This document shows, piece after piece, positions 25,401-38,110 of a stretch of DNA of 64,000 nucleotides (positions are counted from its first letter, which is position 1; each line of letters starts with the position of its first letter). Both the position numbers and the translations under genes were made by a program. Under the pieces are notes generated by a model. That model worked only from the letters and a program-made list of their open reading frames with translations. It searched no databases and was not told the DNA's origin. The stretch comes from Daphnia pulex. Lineage: Eukaryota > Arthropoda > Branchiopoda > Diplostraca > Daphniidae. The stretch covers positions 2,108,001 to 2,172,000 of the forward strand of contig NC_060025.1 in the NCBI RefSeq assembly GCF_021134715.1, in the 5' to 3' direction.

Positions 25401-25794
25401 AAACGTATAGACGAAAGCAGTTGACATCAATGCGGGATAAAAATTTATTTGACCATCAGCTACGATTCGCTATGCATCGCGAAAAATCTGCAATCGGGTT
25501 GCACGGGGCAATTTCAAAAGACTGCTGCTGGATGTAGCTATAGAAAACGGAATTATAAAATCAGCGCTGGATTTGACTTTCACAGATTTATCAGGACAAA
25601 ATGCAGAGGTGTTTTGGCCGATGGCTATAAGACAATGCTCTTAAGCTTTGCCCATCTCCACTTCGCAGCCTGCGCTATGCTTTTATTAGCAATCCATGTC
25701 TAGCTGCTCCCTAGTGTCGTTTCGCTAAGGCCAATCGAATTAGAAAGCGATTGACATTGATTATATGTGTACAAGATTTCGATTGGCAACTTAG
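22428..25794. other. Intergenic stretch without a convincing gene
   Basis: AT-rich with scattered short ORFs. The only one worth noting is 24577-24840 on the minus strand, listed separately. No splice-compatible coding exons were recognised. Confidence 0.4.
24577..24840 (-). CDS. Possible short single-pass membrane protein or first exon
   Basis: An 87-codon ORF starts MSSRSSRWQIRFELQ and runs into one strongly hydrophobic stretch (residues 16-31, IIIALLASSVVIFIYI). Polar residues then follow (RAMGGEFSDGNGQFINNYMR). A short basic N-terminus, one membrane segment and a polar stem resemble a type II membrane protein or the first coding exon of one. The last 15 residues (CTKQYTTFYFFYLTF) look like read-through of non-coding DNA. 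No TATA box or downstream exon was found, so it may be chance. Confidence 0.2.
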   Translation of the reverse strand: MSSRSSRWQIRFELQIIIALLASSVVIFIYIRAMGGEFSDGNGQFINNYMREHAQQVDAAALGQIPNTLPLLCTKQYTTFYFFYLTF

Positions 25795-27060
25795 GACTAA
25801 GGCCATCATTCCCTCTTGGAGGGTCTTATTGTGGTGGTTTTGATCTTTAAGTAATTATCTGCGGCTTTCGTACAAATTTTTATCTGGACTGTGGTAGCTC
25901 AGAGTAACTTGTTGAGACGAACTATTAGGTACTAAAATAATACCGAATACCGTCAGCGGTTGTCGAGCAAAGGTGAGAAAACCGCTTTGATCGTTTTTGA
26001 GCGGTTTGGATTTAGGCGGGAGGGGGTCGATTTTTAATATATCGATATCTTAATCAGGGCTAATTAGAAGATTATTTTCGTCTGCATTCGTCTGTTTTTC
26101 TAAAATCAGAGCTAAAATTACTAATTTCGAAGAAATAGAGACCTAGTTGTTGTTTAAGATTTTAAAGACAACGGAATGATCACTTTTTTTGGAAACGTAA
26201 ATGGCTGCACGAAAAATAGCACAGCAGATAAAATGACAAAAGTCGTGTCAACTCTGGTCGCGTCATCTCTTTATGGAATCGCCAAATACAACTCATGCTG
26301 TTTTTAAAAGTGTTTAGCCTACAGGTAAATAAAACTAAGATTTACAGTTACAATGATAATGAAACCTTAAATAGAAGAGTTAAACCTGTTACAGATTTGT
26401 CAAATGCTATAGTTCCTGGTTAGCATTTATCATGTTGTATAAGCTCCCTGCCGATGCATGGCAGTTTCTTTGCACTCTGTAACCTTTTCCTTTGTGCAGA
26501 TGTGAAGCCAGAGCCAGCCTTATCATAGCCACAAGATATGCAAATTTTGCTTGTGCTGGTATTGGCGTGTCATCAGCAGCAATCTCATCACTTGGGTAAT
26601 GCTTTTCGTTACTTATACTCCTGTCTCCCTTATAGGCCTGCTAGAACCTTTTAATGATGCATGACTTGTACAAATGCAGTGTATTATATGTAAACCTTAA
26701 ATTATCCAGATTATTAACCATTAGGGTTTACCCACTGTCTCATTTTCCCACTTTTCCTTATACTTGTGGTGTCTGTAAATATTTTTTGTAACGGTCCATT
26801 TTCATTTTTTATTCAGATAAACAGCTCATCCCTCTTGATTGGAGAAACTTTCCGATATCAGTGGAATTACGGATCTCTTCTTCCCCTTTCTTCAAGTGTC
26901 CTCGTGTACGCCCATGTGAGTGTGGGTGTATTCACGAGGACGCCTTTTTTTCCTATCCCGCCTGGTGGATTCAACTCTTCAGAGGACGGATGGATCACTT
27001 GTGGATGCCTGGCCGTATTTCCCAGGCTGTAAAGGTAGGACAAATTCATCTCTATTCTTC
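25795..27060 (+). repeat. Right arm of the divergent inverted repeat (pseudogene-like)
   Basis: Plus-strand counterpart of the 16700-17945 arm. Its last block, about 26817-27034, has an acceptor-like TTTTTTATTCAG before it and a donor-like AAAG|GTAGGA after it. One frame stays open for most of the block (GVFTRTPFFPIPPGGF, then a Cys-Gly-Cys) before a stop. Other blocks are shared in the same order as in the left arm. The gene of origin is not recognised. A third, weaker relative lies at 39231-39478. Confidence 0.6.
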
Positions 27061-29052
27061 CTTTCTGACTATGTGGTGGCATTGATTATAAATCGTGACA
27101 GAGTACGGAGTACGATTACTCTTGAGCTAGGCTTGTTGACTGGAATTGTTTTCTCTCTCCGTTTTTGTTGACTCAGTTAGGGTCGAGGTTAGGGTTCATT
27201 AAATTAATTATTTGTAGAACAACTGCAGATCAGTCCCGGTTTTGGACTTCACAACTTTGTCTCAAATTCGAAAATATTTAATCTTAAACATTTCAAGCAA
27301 AGTGTAGCTAGAAAATGAGCGAGAGGGACCTTCCTCGTTTGCATCATGACATTGTCTTTCATCAGAGTATGTAGCCTAATTACGGGAGATGAGTTCTCAG
27401 ACTTAACGGCGACTGGTATATTCATTGAACCCCATTCAACGTATGCTCGGCCAACAGAATCCCTTCTGTCCATGGAAAGGGATTCAACGGAAACTTTTGA
27501 CCGAGTTCAAAACCTCGATTGACAGCTCTACTACGGCTAGGTTTCACCAAATGCCATGAAAGGGTAGTCTGAGAGAGTTTGGCTGTTAGACACAAGACAA
27601 AGACTAGCGCAGCACGTATACAGCCGGGTCAGACAGTCTACACCAACGCAATAGCAATCGTTGGCATGCAATCACGTTTCAACGAGCGTTGCAGCATTGA
27701 ATATCAAGGCTTGCAACGCCATGAAATCTACAGGATAGGCCTTGATTTTGAAAAAGAAATTTGACACAAACGGGAAATTTAATTTCAATCGGAAAATGCC
27801 TTGATCCGCTCACGCCCATTTTATTCTGTGTTACTCATCTGGAAAACCATACATCTAATCGAAAAACCGAGTTCCCTTTCACACAGCAACTGGTTCCAGC
27901 AAAAATAACGTTTTTATCCAGATTCAAGCCGCTTTACTATATATAGATAGAAGGGGAAAGTGGTCGTTGAACCAGTCACACCACAGTCACCAAATACCGC
28001 GAAAATGAGAAGAATTCCAGGACCGTAGGCAGGTGATAGTTTGAAAGGAAAAGTTTTTTTTTTTTTTTTTTATTTTTTATTTGTAAGGGAAACCGTCAAC
28101 TACATCGTACGTAACATGTGACCAGTTTTGATTCCTGGCTTATCTAGAAATGAAAAGACCTAGGAAAGTAAAGGTATAGTCGACATTTTCTAAAAAATGT
28201 ATTCCTTTTCTAGTACGGAAGTCTAAACGCAGCGTGAAAAAAAAGTAAAAGTCAACTGAATAACAATTTACATCCGAGTCACGTCGTTGAAAGCTGGAAA
28301 ATTGATCTGCTGAAAACGGCCGCTGGCTTAATCTTACACTATGTTCATATTTCATCGAGTATGTGTTAATTGTGATTCACATTTCCGAAGGGGGTAACCT
28401 TGTCCTATTGCTCTGTTAGACGTGTTGCATCATTTACAGCTTTTATTGTCTCAATCCATATAACTCTGCCCACTTTTTTCCCCCCATCCGTTGTGGTGAA
28501 AGACGGATGATAAGAAAAAAATAGGAGCAGTAAAACTCTCTAGTCTCTCGTCTAGATTTTTTTTAAAAAAAGGTGCTTATACCTTATCGGGCAACTCATT
28601 TCTAATATTCAAATGCTGTCTTATCGATCGACAGGCTTCGAAGGGGGAAAAAAGATTTTATGGTGAATGTATATAAGACAGGCAGTTCATTGCTTCATCC
28701 CGGTCATCATCGTTCGCCGAAAAAGAAAGTCTTTTTTTTTAAACAAAAAGAAAGTGTTGTCGTTGCGAGTGGAGATAATGTGTATAGCCAACGGTTAAAC
28801 ATCTTTTGAATTTAATTTATGAATGAGACTCGTTTCGACATCCGCTCCAAATATTTTTGAAATTATACAGTCTTGGTACCGAAATGAATGTTTTCTCGCA
28901 ATCAAGATGCTGAAATGCTTTTAATGACTAAATCTGCGCTCCTTTTTTATTTTAAATTTTAAATATCCCCATTGGCTATAAGTGTATTTCATTGATAATA
29001 ACAAAGCCCGCGTGAATTTGAAATCAGGTGATCAAAATATTTTTTTCCAAAT
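27061..29052. other. Intergenic, no gene seen
   Basis: Two plus-strand TATA-like sites (TATATATAG near 27937 and TATATAAG near 28669) have no ORF behind them; the first is followed only by a seven-codon reading frame at 28004. A poly-T tract lies at 28053-28070. The minus-strand cathepsin ending at 29053 begins the next gene cluster. Confidence 0.4.
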
Positions 29053-30632
29053 TTATCCCACAACGTTGGTTGTCGTAGCGTAAGATTCGATAAGGCACAG
29101 ATTTTTACCTCGCTGGAAGAGAGCGTATCCTCTGGCGCCCCAACCGGTGCCCCACGAATTTCGAATGACCTGGTGATATGCAAATTCAAGAATGTTCACT
29201 TTCCCATCGACTCGGTCAATCAATCAAAGCCAATTATCTGCTGTACTATAGTATAAATGGAATGCGCAATTTTGTTGTTTTTATTTTACCCAATAATCGA
29301 CGCCGTTTAAAGTGCCGTACCCAACGACGGTGATGGCGTGATAACTGATAATGCCAGATTGACAATTGGGCTCCACGTAGACGCCAGACCTGTCGAGTCG
29401 ATGTATAAACAAAAGATTGAGGTCAACCAAGATTGTTGAATGCTGGTTAGACTAGAAAAGTCTGCGCATATCGATAAATCAACGAGGTTATTAGCGCGAA
29501 AAAAAAGTGGGATAACGAATGTAAATCGGAATGATTGTTGGACAAGTCTTACCTGTAGTTTTTGAAGGACCTGACGACCGCGATTCCTACTGAAAGAAGC
29601 TGATTGTTGGCTAGAAGCATCATCATGGTTTTAGTGTCGTTGCGAGGGACATCCATCACGGGATTGGTCAGCGACACAATGGCCTTCTTCATGCTGGCTT
29701 CTTTGTAGCGACAAGTGCCTTTGACTCCTGCGTAAGGATAAGTTGCCGAGGCCGATTGACCGACAGCTTTGGCCAGGTACCTCCAAGCGTTGTCCATGTA
29801 GCCACCTCCGCAACCCTTGTTAGATTTGTCGCAATCCACCATTTGCTGCTCACTGTCGAATTAAATGAGCAAAATATGACGAACATGTATTGAGGCGCGG
29901 GAAATTCAAAATTCCTTACCTGAGAGCTACCTTGGTGCCGTTAACGATGCATTTGCCAAATTCGACTACCGAAGTGGCCGAGAAAGCCCAGCAGCTTCCA
30001 CAACCTCCCTGGGACTTGACCGGCTGCATGCACTTGTGGGTGCGGTAGTCAATCTGTGCAACAACAACAACAAAAATAATTAGACAGATATTGAGTATAT
30101 TTATGGTAATAAATTTACCGAAGTGGGTAGTTGGCGTGTAATAGGAAATAGTAAATCCAAGTTGCCATTTCTGGAGCTGGACTCACTCGGCAGAATGGCT
30201 CCCGTGAACTGTATCATTTCTTCGTCATCCTGTTGAGTGAAATGTATAATTTGTTACATGTATTCTATTGGATTCGGCAGCCTTATTCTGTGTATATACC
30301 ATAGCGGAGAACTTGTTGTGTTCCATTCGGTACGTGGCGTCTTTGTTGGAGTTGTGCTCTTCGATCATGGCGTTAGTTACGGCAAAGTTGGATTTGCGCT
30401 TTCCATATTCAGCTTTTGTTTGTATGCCTAGCGGGAATTCGACCTTATGAATGCATATAACGAACGCGGTAATATTATTATAGATATAGCTGCTGGTATT
30501 TTACATGTGAACAAGCTCATTATTATTTACCAGATATTTCTCCCAAGCTTCTTCCAAGTCTGCACTTCCGAATTGAATTGCAGTCGAGGAGACTACCAGT
30601 AGTACAGCTACGAAAAATCCAGAAGATTCCAT
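29053..30632 (-). CDS. Cathepsin L-like cysteine protease, copy A
   Basis: Seven coding exons (30531-30632, 30300-30443, 30119-30229, 29920-30053, 29553-29852, 29290-29389, 29053-29169) give 335 residues, with all phases consistent. A signal peptide (MESSGFFVAVLLVVSSTAIQ) leads an I29 inhibitory propeptide with an ERFNIN-like series (EYGKRKSNFAVTNAMIEEHN). The papain domain begins at IDYRTHKCMQPVKSQGGCGS and contains the catalytic Cys in GSCWAFSA. Conserved GCGGG follows, then the catalytic His in YHAITVVGYG and the Asn in IRNSWG. It is a family C1 endopeptidase activated by propeptide removal, probably lysosomal or secreted into the gut; the site is inference. A 5' UTR intron ends just before the ATG (TAG|AATGG), as in copies B, D and E. 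All triad residues are present, so it is probably active. Confidence 0.9.
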
Positions 30633-30777
30633 TCTACTTGTAAAACAAAAGTGATAATTACGTCGACAATACTACCTACTATTTGAATTACAGCTTTAGA
30701 AAAATAGAGCAGTTATACTTACGAACATACGGTAATGAAGTATGGAAATGATGTGATGTAGAACGCAAGACAATTCC

Positions 30778-30785
30778 AATTTATA
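30778..30785 (-). promoter_or_regulatory. TATA box of cathepsin copy A
   Basis: Minus-strand TATAAATT about 150 bp upstream of the ATG. Between them lies a 5' UTR exon ending at a GTAAGTAT donor near 30720 and a UTR intron whose acceptor directly precedes the AATGG start. Confidence 0.5.
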
Positions 30786-31319
30786 CGCAATAAGTTACCA
30801 ATTAAATCCATAGCTGCAATCACTGTTGGGACAGCTGAATGTATTAGCATTCTCTATGCGGATGGGTTGAACGATGTTTGTTTGATTAGCGCCAACAAAA
30901 GACACCTGGGTAAAATCAATATCGCGCAGGTCCGGCTTAAACTACGTCAATCACTGCACCTGCTGATGCACCTGTGCTGTTCGTTTATTCTGGAATTCTT
31001 GTATTTGTTCTGTAAATATTCTACAGATATTCTATTGAATACTTGATCAGAATCATTTACACTATGCCATTTCACTTGATAGAAATCCGTGCCAATCTTA
31101 AGAATTAAGGCGAGTAGTTCATACATGGTTGGGCACGCGGCGACTCTCTATAGCAAATCCAATTAATCAGCGTTCGATCTTGGCTTGTTAGCATTTTCGG
31201 TTGCATAACCTAATTCTTTATGGAGTTCCCTTTGGAATATGTAATTCTGTATATGCCCCATTAGGTATAGATCACTTTTCCATAGAAAGTCAGTTCCATT
31301 TCCATTCGACCATACCATT

Positions 31320-32620
31320 AGCAGACGAAATGTCTCTTTCAATTCTGCGCAAGTCAATGCCTCGAAGGGGAAAAGAACGATCCGGTGATCTCCGGCCATC
31401 TGGGTGTGTATCCATCTCCATATGAATTACGGATAACCATGACGCAATCGTTATTCTTATGAATACAAATATTATAACTTGGCTTCAGCTGTGCTTCAAC
31501 TGTCCGTTTAGCCTCAATTATTTAGCCACTAATTATAGTTCCAGCATTGCGAGAAACTTTTGAGAGTGGCGCATAGCCAACAGCAGTGACGGCGTGAAAA
31601 CCGTGCACAATAACGCAACGAGATAACACGCCGGATATGTCGAAAAACAACCCGAGTGTCTAATTATTTGGCTCATTTCCAACCCACAAGTTCACGCCAA
31701 AACTCGTAGACAAAGGTTTTGACAACTCCGACGCTTGCAACAAGCCGTTTGTTGGCTGTACAGCAACTTCATCATTGTATTTGCGTCTCTAGGGCCCACT
31801 AATGTATAACGAGGCGACTATTGGCGTAAAGTTTAGCCCACTTGACTTTGGCCGTCTACTGAACTCTTGGCCAGCATTCCGCTTTTTCCTTCCCGGTGGT
31901 CCCACAGCTGCTGGATAAATACCAAATCTATTGTCTACTTTTAATAGTCTCGCCAAATTAGTCTTTTAACCAAGTTAAAAAATTGATGGCAAAATATGCA
32001 GATTTAATTTTTAACGTTATCTAATGAGAGTCATTGCGAAATACGTTTGCCCAGTCTCCAGTGAAAGCGAATCAGCTCCCACAGCTGCAATCCTGTTTTT
32101 TTTTGTTTTACCGTTTGTGATGCGTGAATGATTTCGTTAGTCAACCTGATTAGTCCTTCACGCTCGATGGCATAATATTTAAAAAAAAACACGTTCGAGT
32201 ATATTATACAATTTGGATTATTCACCATCCAGGGAAAATTCCGAACGGTTAGCATTATAGTCTCATTTACATGGGTGCGAATAATTTGACGAATGGAATG
32301 TTCGTCCTTGGCATTCAGATTCGACAATTTCGCCTTGCCATAAATAATAAGAGCAAGGGCGGCATTTCAAATTTGTTTTGTTCTTTTAACTCTTCATCAT
32401 ATTCTGTCAATGAAATAGCTGAGTGGAATCACCGCGAATGTAAATGGTACGGAAACTTATAGTTTGAGCCCCCCTGTATGTTATTATACTTGTTGTTCCA
32501 TTTAGTATACTTGATGACGCCTTCGTTAGAGTTTGTGAATTCTGACAAAGTTGATTATATACTGTACGCCTTCCATATTCAGGTTTCGTTTGTATGCCCA
32601 GTGGGAACTTGACCTTATGA
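31320..32620 (-). pseudogene. Cathepsin L-like pseudogene
   Basis: Pieces follow the order of the neighbouring intact genes but are broken. A last-exon remnant lies near 31330-31440, a His-loop exon remnant near 31565-31650 (resembling the AVAAVGYG exon of copy B) and a damaged middle exon near 31690-31930. A propeptide exon near 32500-32620 is still readable as KVKFPLGIQTKPEYGRR. The frames contain stops and indels, and the exon with the active Cys is not recognisable. Confidence 0.65.
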
Positions 32621-33975
32621 AGCAAACGGACGCATTCATCAACAAAGTTTCTCATTAACTGAATTCAAAATTATTGCAAGAAATTTAAATGAACTTATTC
32701 CGGATTATACCATGTTCACCCAAACCTTTGAGGCTAAATTGTTGTTTAGCGACTGCGCTATAGCAATTAAGTTGAAAGTTTATTTTTGATATCTTTTCGT
32801 GCTGTCTAACGCGTCGAATGAATAACCATAGAGACATTCTTTTTGAATGAAAACAATTCAATGAAAAACATTACGTCGAATTTCCACCATACAAAAAAAA
32901 TTAGGAATGTCAAATTCGTTCATTAACGAGCACTTAAGCACAGCGAGAAATGTTTTTCTCATTTGACACAATTTTTTTTTCTTTAATTTTGTCTCATTAT
33001 CGTTTACAGTTTCATAACGCCAACGGCGGTACTGGTATTTATATTTTTTGAAAAAGGCCGAGAACCATTCAAGGGCGTGGACGGCAACAGCGCCCCGGTA
33101 TATATGTCGCAAGAGCTCGCGTGAATACATCGCCACCGCCATTTTCAAATTAGATGTCACGTCAACCTCTTGCTGGATAAAAGAACCGAGGTCGGCACGT
33201 ATGTATACAGCCTATTAGAAAACCGCTAGTCCGTGAAGACTAGAATCTGTATATTTGTCCCTATACATCCAGCAAAGGCTATATAGACTTGTCAGACTGT
33301 CCTTGCATTGTTTAAGGCATATACTCGACGGGTGCATTAGGTTCTGCGTGTTTGGTTTTTTCTTTTTGGCTTAGCGCCAGTTGGGTTGCTCGTCTAGCCT
33401 TAGCTTATTGGCACGGGTATGGCCTTCGCTGTCGCACACTCGACCCACTCGACCGTAACTTATTCCTTCTGTTTAATGTGTTAGCTCTATATACCACACA
33501 TGACAAAAGAGACAGATAGATAAGAAGTATTGATAGGTATTCGTCTGGCTGGCATCCATCCAAATTCATTTCAAGATTGATCAAATGTGTTTTTAAATAG
33601 TCCATATTTACGTCAACTTGTAAAAAAAAATAACTGAGAGGAGAAAAAGTAACACAAAAACATTTCGCTCCGATTTTCGGTACTCGTGGCAAGGCCAGCG
33701 ACACATTTTCTCTTTTTACTGGCACCGTCAGATAGTTTCTATATTATTATTGTAGAAACGAGTTCGTGTTAGAATAGCGAGCCCGTGCTATTCGGTTAAT
33801 ATCAGCTGTTATTGCATTATGAACCAAATTATAAATGGCGATCCCGGGCGATCCGTCCTTTATTTCAAGGTATTATACTACATTCAAAAAGTAATTTATT
33901 TAGATTAATGCATTCAATTTCTTTTTTTATTGCAGTAAAAGATAATTCATTAAAGAACAAATATCTGCCAGAATT
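32621..33975. other. Intergenic, no gene seen
   Basis: Only short overlapping ORFs without motifs. It separates the cathepsin pseudogene from cathepsin copy B. Confidence 0.4.
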
Positions 33976-35429
33976 TTAGGCGACGTTGACAGTGGCCAAG
34001 TCTCTTTCGACACCGCACAAGTTGATGCCACGCTGGAAGAGGATGTATCCGGCGTCACCAAACCCAGGCCCCCAAGAATTACGAATAATCTACACAAGTA
34101 TACAATATAGTAGATATGATGTCGATTATTATTCACAAAATCATATTTTTTTAAGAGCTGCTGAAATCCAAAAGAAATGAATTATTACCCAATAATCCGT
34201 GCCGTCATCAGAGGTGCCGTAGCCCACGGCAGCGATGGCGTGAAGACCTTCATTGCCTTCGCAGGGAGTGGTGTACACGCCGGATCTAGTCGAAACAGCC
34301 CCCGAAAATAATGATTCAGCAATTTGTTTGGAATTTATTAATCTTTTCAACACCAACGGTACCTGTAGCTCATGAATTTGTCGGTAACTCCGATGCAAAC
34401 GGCGACGACCTTCCTCCTGGCCAGCAACCTCATTACGCCATTTTCGTCTCCTTGTTGCAGAACGATGATGGGATTGGTGGCAGCTAGTTGAGCTCCTTTC
34501 CTCCTATTCTTGCAGGTGGGTCCTCTCACTTTCGTTTCACCCGACACGTAAGGGTAGTAAGCGGAGTAAGCCTGGCCGCCGGCCGTGATGAGGGAGTTCC
34601 AATACTCGTGATAGGATCCACCTCCGCATTCCCTATCGGGAAAGTCGCAATCGACGATTTGCTGCTCACTGTTCACGGGAAAAGAAATTAGCTAAATCAA
34701 TTGGAAAATTATCTTGTCCAAGTTATATATACCTGAGATTGACCGGCCTTCCTGATTTCATACACTGGGCAAATTCAACGGCCGCGGTGGCTGCGAAGGC
34801 GGAACAGCTTCCACACGCACCTTGATTTTTAACGGGTTGCATGCATCGGTGATCACGGTAGTCAACCTGACAAACGTAACGTCATTTACTCCCGCTGATT
34901 GATTAATATTGAGCAGCACATCAAACTTACGGAGCTGGGCAGATATCGGAGAGTGAGATCATCGTCTTCCTCGACCAGTCCAGTTTCAAATCCCAATTCT
35001 TGGTAAAGAGATTTGGTCGAAGCGAGAGTGTTGTTTAGTAAGTACTTTTTACGTTCCTCGACGTCCTATGAATTTGCATTGCAAATTTACATATGACCAA
35101 AATGACAAATGAGAAATTCTAATACCAAAACAGAGAATTCGTTGTGTCCCATTTGATAGGTGGATTTAGGATCGGCGTTGTGTTCTTCGATGATGCTGTG
35201 GATCCTCTCGAAATTGGATTTGGACTTTCCATACTCAGCTTTGGTTTTGATTCCCAACGGGTACTCTTGCTTTAAAATTACATACAACATTGTATTGAAT
35301 GGCATTCTTTTACATCAGGCTATAAATTTTTACCAGATATTGTTGCCAAGCGTCTTCCACGTCGGCACGGGTCTGAATAACCCCACAGACAACTACCAGC
35401 AAGGCGACAAGGAAGATAAATTTCGACAT
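33976..35429 (-). CDS. Cathepsin L-like cysteine protease, copy B, with altered active-site motif
   Basis: Seven coding exons (35334-35429, 35126-35269, 34931-35065, 34733-34866, 34363-34668, 34189-34285, 33976-34089) give 341 residues. A signal peptide (MSKFIFLVALLVVVCGVIQ) is followed by the I29 propeptide (EYGKSKSNFERIHSIIEEHN) and the papain domain from VDYRDHRCMQPVKNQGACGS. The catalytic Cys is kept, but the usual GSCWAFSA reads GSCSAFAA, so the almost invariant Trp after the Cys is Ser. The His (GLHAIAAVGYG) and Asn (IRNSWG) remain. The middle exon is longer than in copies C-E and has a basic insert (TCKNRRKG, LLARRKVV). Loss of the Trp may change activity or specificity; reading frame and splice sites are otherwise sound. 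Confidence 0.88.
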
Positions 35430-35430
35430 T

Positions 35431-35551
35431 CTACATAAATTTAACAAATCACCGATAAACCTATTATATTTTACAGTATGCGAAAAGGGACTTACCTCCA
35501 GACCGAGAAGAGCAGAATAGGCAGATGAGTCCGATACCGGCGATTTTTATA
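35431..35551 (-). promoter_or_regulatory. TATA box and 5' UTR intron of cathepsin copy B
   Basis: Minus-strand TATAAAAA at 35551-35544. The UTR exon ends at 35496 (GGAG|GTAAG), and the UTR intron 35431-35495 ends one base before the ATG. Copies A, D and E show the same arrangement. Confidence 0.6.
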
Positions 35552-36779
35552 GGTCCGATTATTGATTCAATGCAAACAGGTGTCCATCTGTCACCAATTT
35601 CCGATTTGGTGTACGTGGCTTTATATATATGGCATTCACGAAATCCTTTATTTTACACCTACGTAGCCTACCTTATTTTACACGCTATGCAGACCGCATC
35701 TGTCAGCAGCTACAAATAATGATCCCGCGATTAATATTGATACAGCCCTTATCAATGTCCTTCCAAAATAGTCAGCTGTTTCGCCATAGCGCACTTCAAA
35801 TAACTTTCCGAATTAGTCCAATGACTTATCAGAGGTTAAGCTTGATCATCAATTTAATTCTAATTAAAATTTTGAAAAGACTGTGTATAAACAGCGAAGC
35901 CAATTTAAACAAAAAGCCGAAGGACATGGGCGTTGCGTTCTCAGTGACCCGTGAAGGAGAGAAAACGAAGGTCCATTCCAGGATTCTTTACAATTGGACG
36001 AATGACAATAAATATGTAAGACTCTCGACAACGCCAAAAAATGAAAAACAACTTTGCAACTGAAAACGAGAAAAAACAATCGCGCTGATTTTTGATTGAT
36101 TAATTATTGCAGCTCTGTACATGGCACGAATGAGTTATGATAATGTGAAATGCCGAGTGCATATTATATCTTTCGAAATCAAACACATTTGAAAGTTTAT
36201 TCAGCGTCTAGTGATTTGACAATACTTTCTATAAGAAGTCTTGAATGACAGTTTGGATTACGTGCCATAAAACAAGGCCATATCGTCACCCCTGTTACTT
36301 TTCCGATAGAGGGTAGCATATAGCTTTACAGTTATCAAACAACCTGTTCTCCGGTACAAAGTAAGAAAAAACGAACCTGTACTGTATCAATTTTTTTTTT
36401 TTCTAAATCAACATTTCACAAACTGACTGGCGATTGCGCTCTGATGTCGTATTTTCTATGATTTCCCATTGCGCGTCTGTGTTAATAAATACTGAAAAAT
36501 GATTTTTTGTTTTTTCAGCCGAGCTGCAATCAGTTTTTCCTGGCCGTGGGCGACAGTTAATATCCGGTTGTAACTGTGTATATAGAACTGGTTTTCTTCT
36601 GGGCGTGGCCTTTTTTTAGTCTGTTATTTTACCCTTTAACGGCGCATCATTTAAAATGTGAAGGTTTAAGTTAATGCCTCTTTCCAACATAATGTTATCT
36701 GAAAGTATCAAATTTTTTTTTAAATATTTCTAAATTGAATTTCGCAAATTTTTGAATAAATCGATAAACATTAAAAACT

Positions 36780-37270
36780 ATTTTGTGTGTCATTGCCGAA
36801 AGGCAGTAAAGGCGTGAAGACCTTCGGTCGCCTTTGCGGGGATTGTTGAACGCACTCGACCTATTTTGTTAGCGATGATTGGCAAATATTCAAAAAAGAT
36901 TTCACGCACGTTGCACATTGACTCAATCCCGAATCGGTCGCTAACTCCAACACACAATCTGCACTAGTCACTTCCAAGGCCGTCGAATCAAACCATTTTC
37001 GTCTCTTTTCTTCGAGAGCAGAGAGAGAGATAAGAGTTTTGTTGAAGAGTTTCGCTCTCTTGTTTTGTTCAAACAAGTGCTGGGTCCTTCACTTTTCGGC
37101 TGGTTTTCCCAGATCACGTAACCGGTAAGTATAGCATAGGTGGTGGCTGGGCCAATCGATACCTACGTTCCAATATTAATGGTAAAAGTCGTCGCCCCAT
37201 TTTCTATCATGAAAATCGCAGTCTGTTGCGCAATTGAATGTTCACGAAAATTTTAATCAGCACTGGGTGG
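36780..37270 (-). pseudogene. Cathepsin L-like pseudogene, 3' half only
   Basis: The stretch aligns with exons 6 and 5 of copy B: a GGCGTGAAGACCTTCGGT-like His-loop piece near 36810, then a GTCGCTAACTCC...TTTTCGTCTC piece near 36945-37010, then a GCGGAGG/TGCGATTTTCATGATAG-like region near 37190-37240. Indels and stops break it, and no propeptide or active-Cys exon is visible. Confidence 0.6.
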
Positions 37271-38110
37271 TAATTTCGGGGTATCGATAGTAGATCTAGG
37301 CTGTTCAACAAACACATTTTATACGTTTTTCAATTTGAGGGAATATTGAGTAGAGTTTCTATCAAAATGGAGAGGCGATTGTATCCCGTCGTGCATGCAT
37401 ACACTTCATTGTTCTAGTAACGGAGTCAAAGCCGTTTGTTTGAGTCGAGCTAGAGATCTTTAACAGATGACGTTGTTGCTACGGAAGCCGATTAAAATCG
37501 TCATCTCAGGGTTCACTGATTAATTAAGACATCGAAGAGGATGAACTTCTATGTCAAATGTTTATGGCCGACCTCTAAATGCTGGACTGGAGTAGCAGAT
37601 CTGTGATCTAAGCATCTGGTAACACTGACAGCTGTCACTTGAAGACGGTGTCCAATAACTGTCCATCGACTTGACGTTATTAATCTTCTGTTTTAGCTGG
37701 AATAGAAGGGCGATCCTGCGTCTGACCCTTGTATCGTTTCTCATCTCTTTGAAGATTTGGAGAACAGGTGGAAAATCTCTTGCAAAAGGTATGCGGGTCT
37801 AATCGTATCGATGGGAGTTTTGCAGGTGGCAATGGCAGCCATGCAGATTTTTACTTGACATGTGAAACGAATTATAAAATAATAAATAGTTCTCAATTGC
37901 TTGATAAAAATAAAAATTATTCCAACAAGAATTTTTAAAAAAGAAAAAAAAAATTATTTTTATTGTTATTCATTTAATCATATTTGGCAAACATTTTATT
38001 AGTTGGCGGGAAAATTCATAAATTGGCAACATTGGTTCTTCCCAGTTCTTTTCTTCTTCAGTCTTCTTCAGTCAGGAAAGTTCGCTGATTCATTTTTCTC
38101 TGCTTCGGCC

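Noticed and set aside
27937-28027. Plus-strand TATATATAG, a CAGTCA site and an ATG (MRRIPGP)
   Set aside because: The frame stops after seven codons and no convincing second exon was found.
28669-28760. Plus-strand TATATAAG with possible promoter layout
   Set aside because: No ORF or exon follows before the minus-strand cathepsin; TATA-like strings are expected by chance in AT-rich DNA.
35629-36063. 144-codon plus-strand ORF upstream of cathepsin copy B
   Set aside because: Low-complexity reading of AT-rich DNA without motif or promoter.
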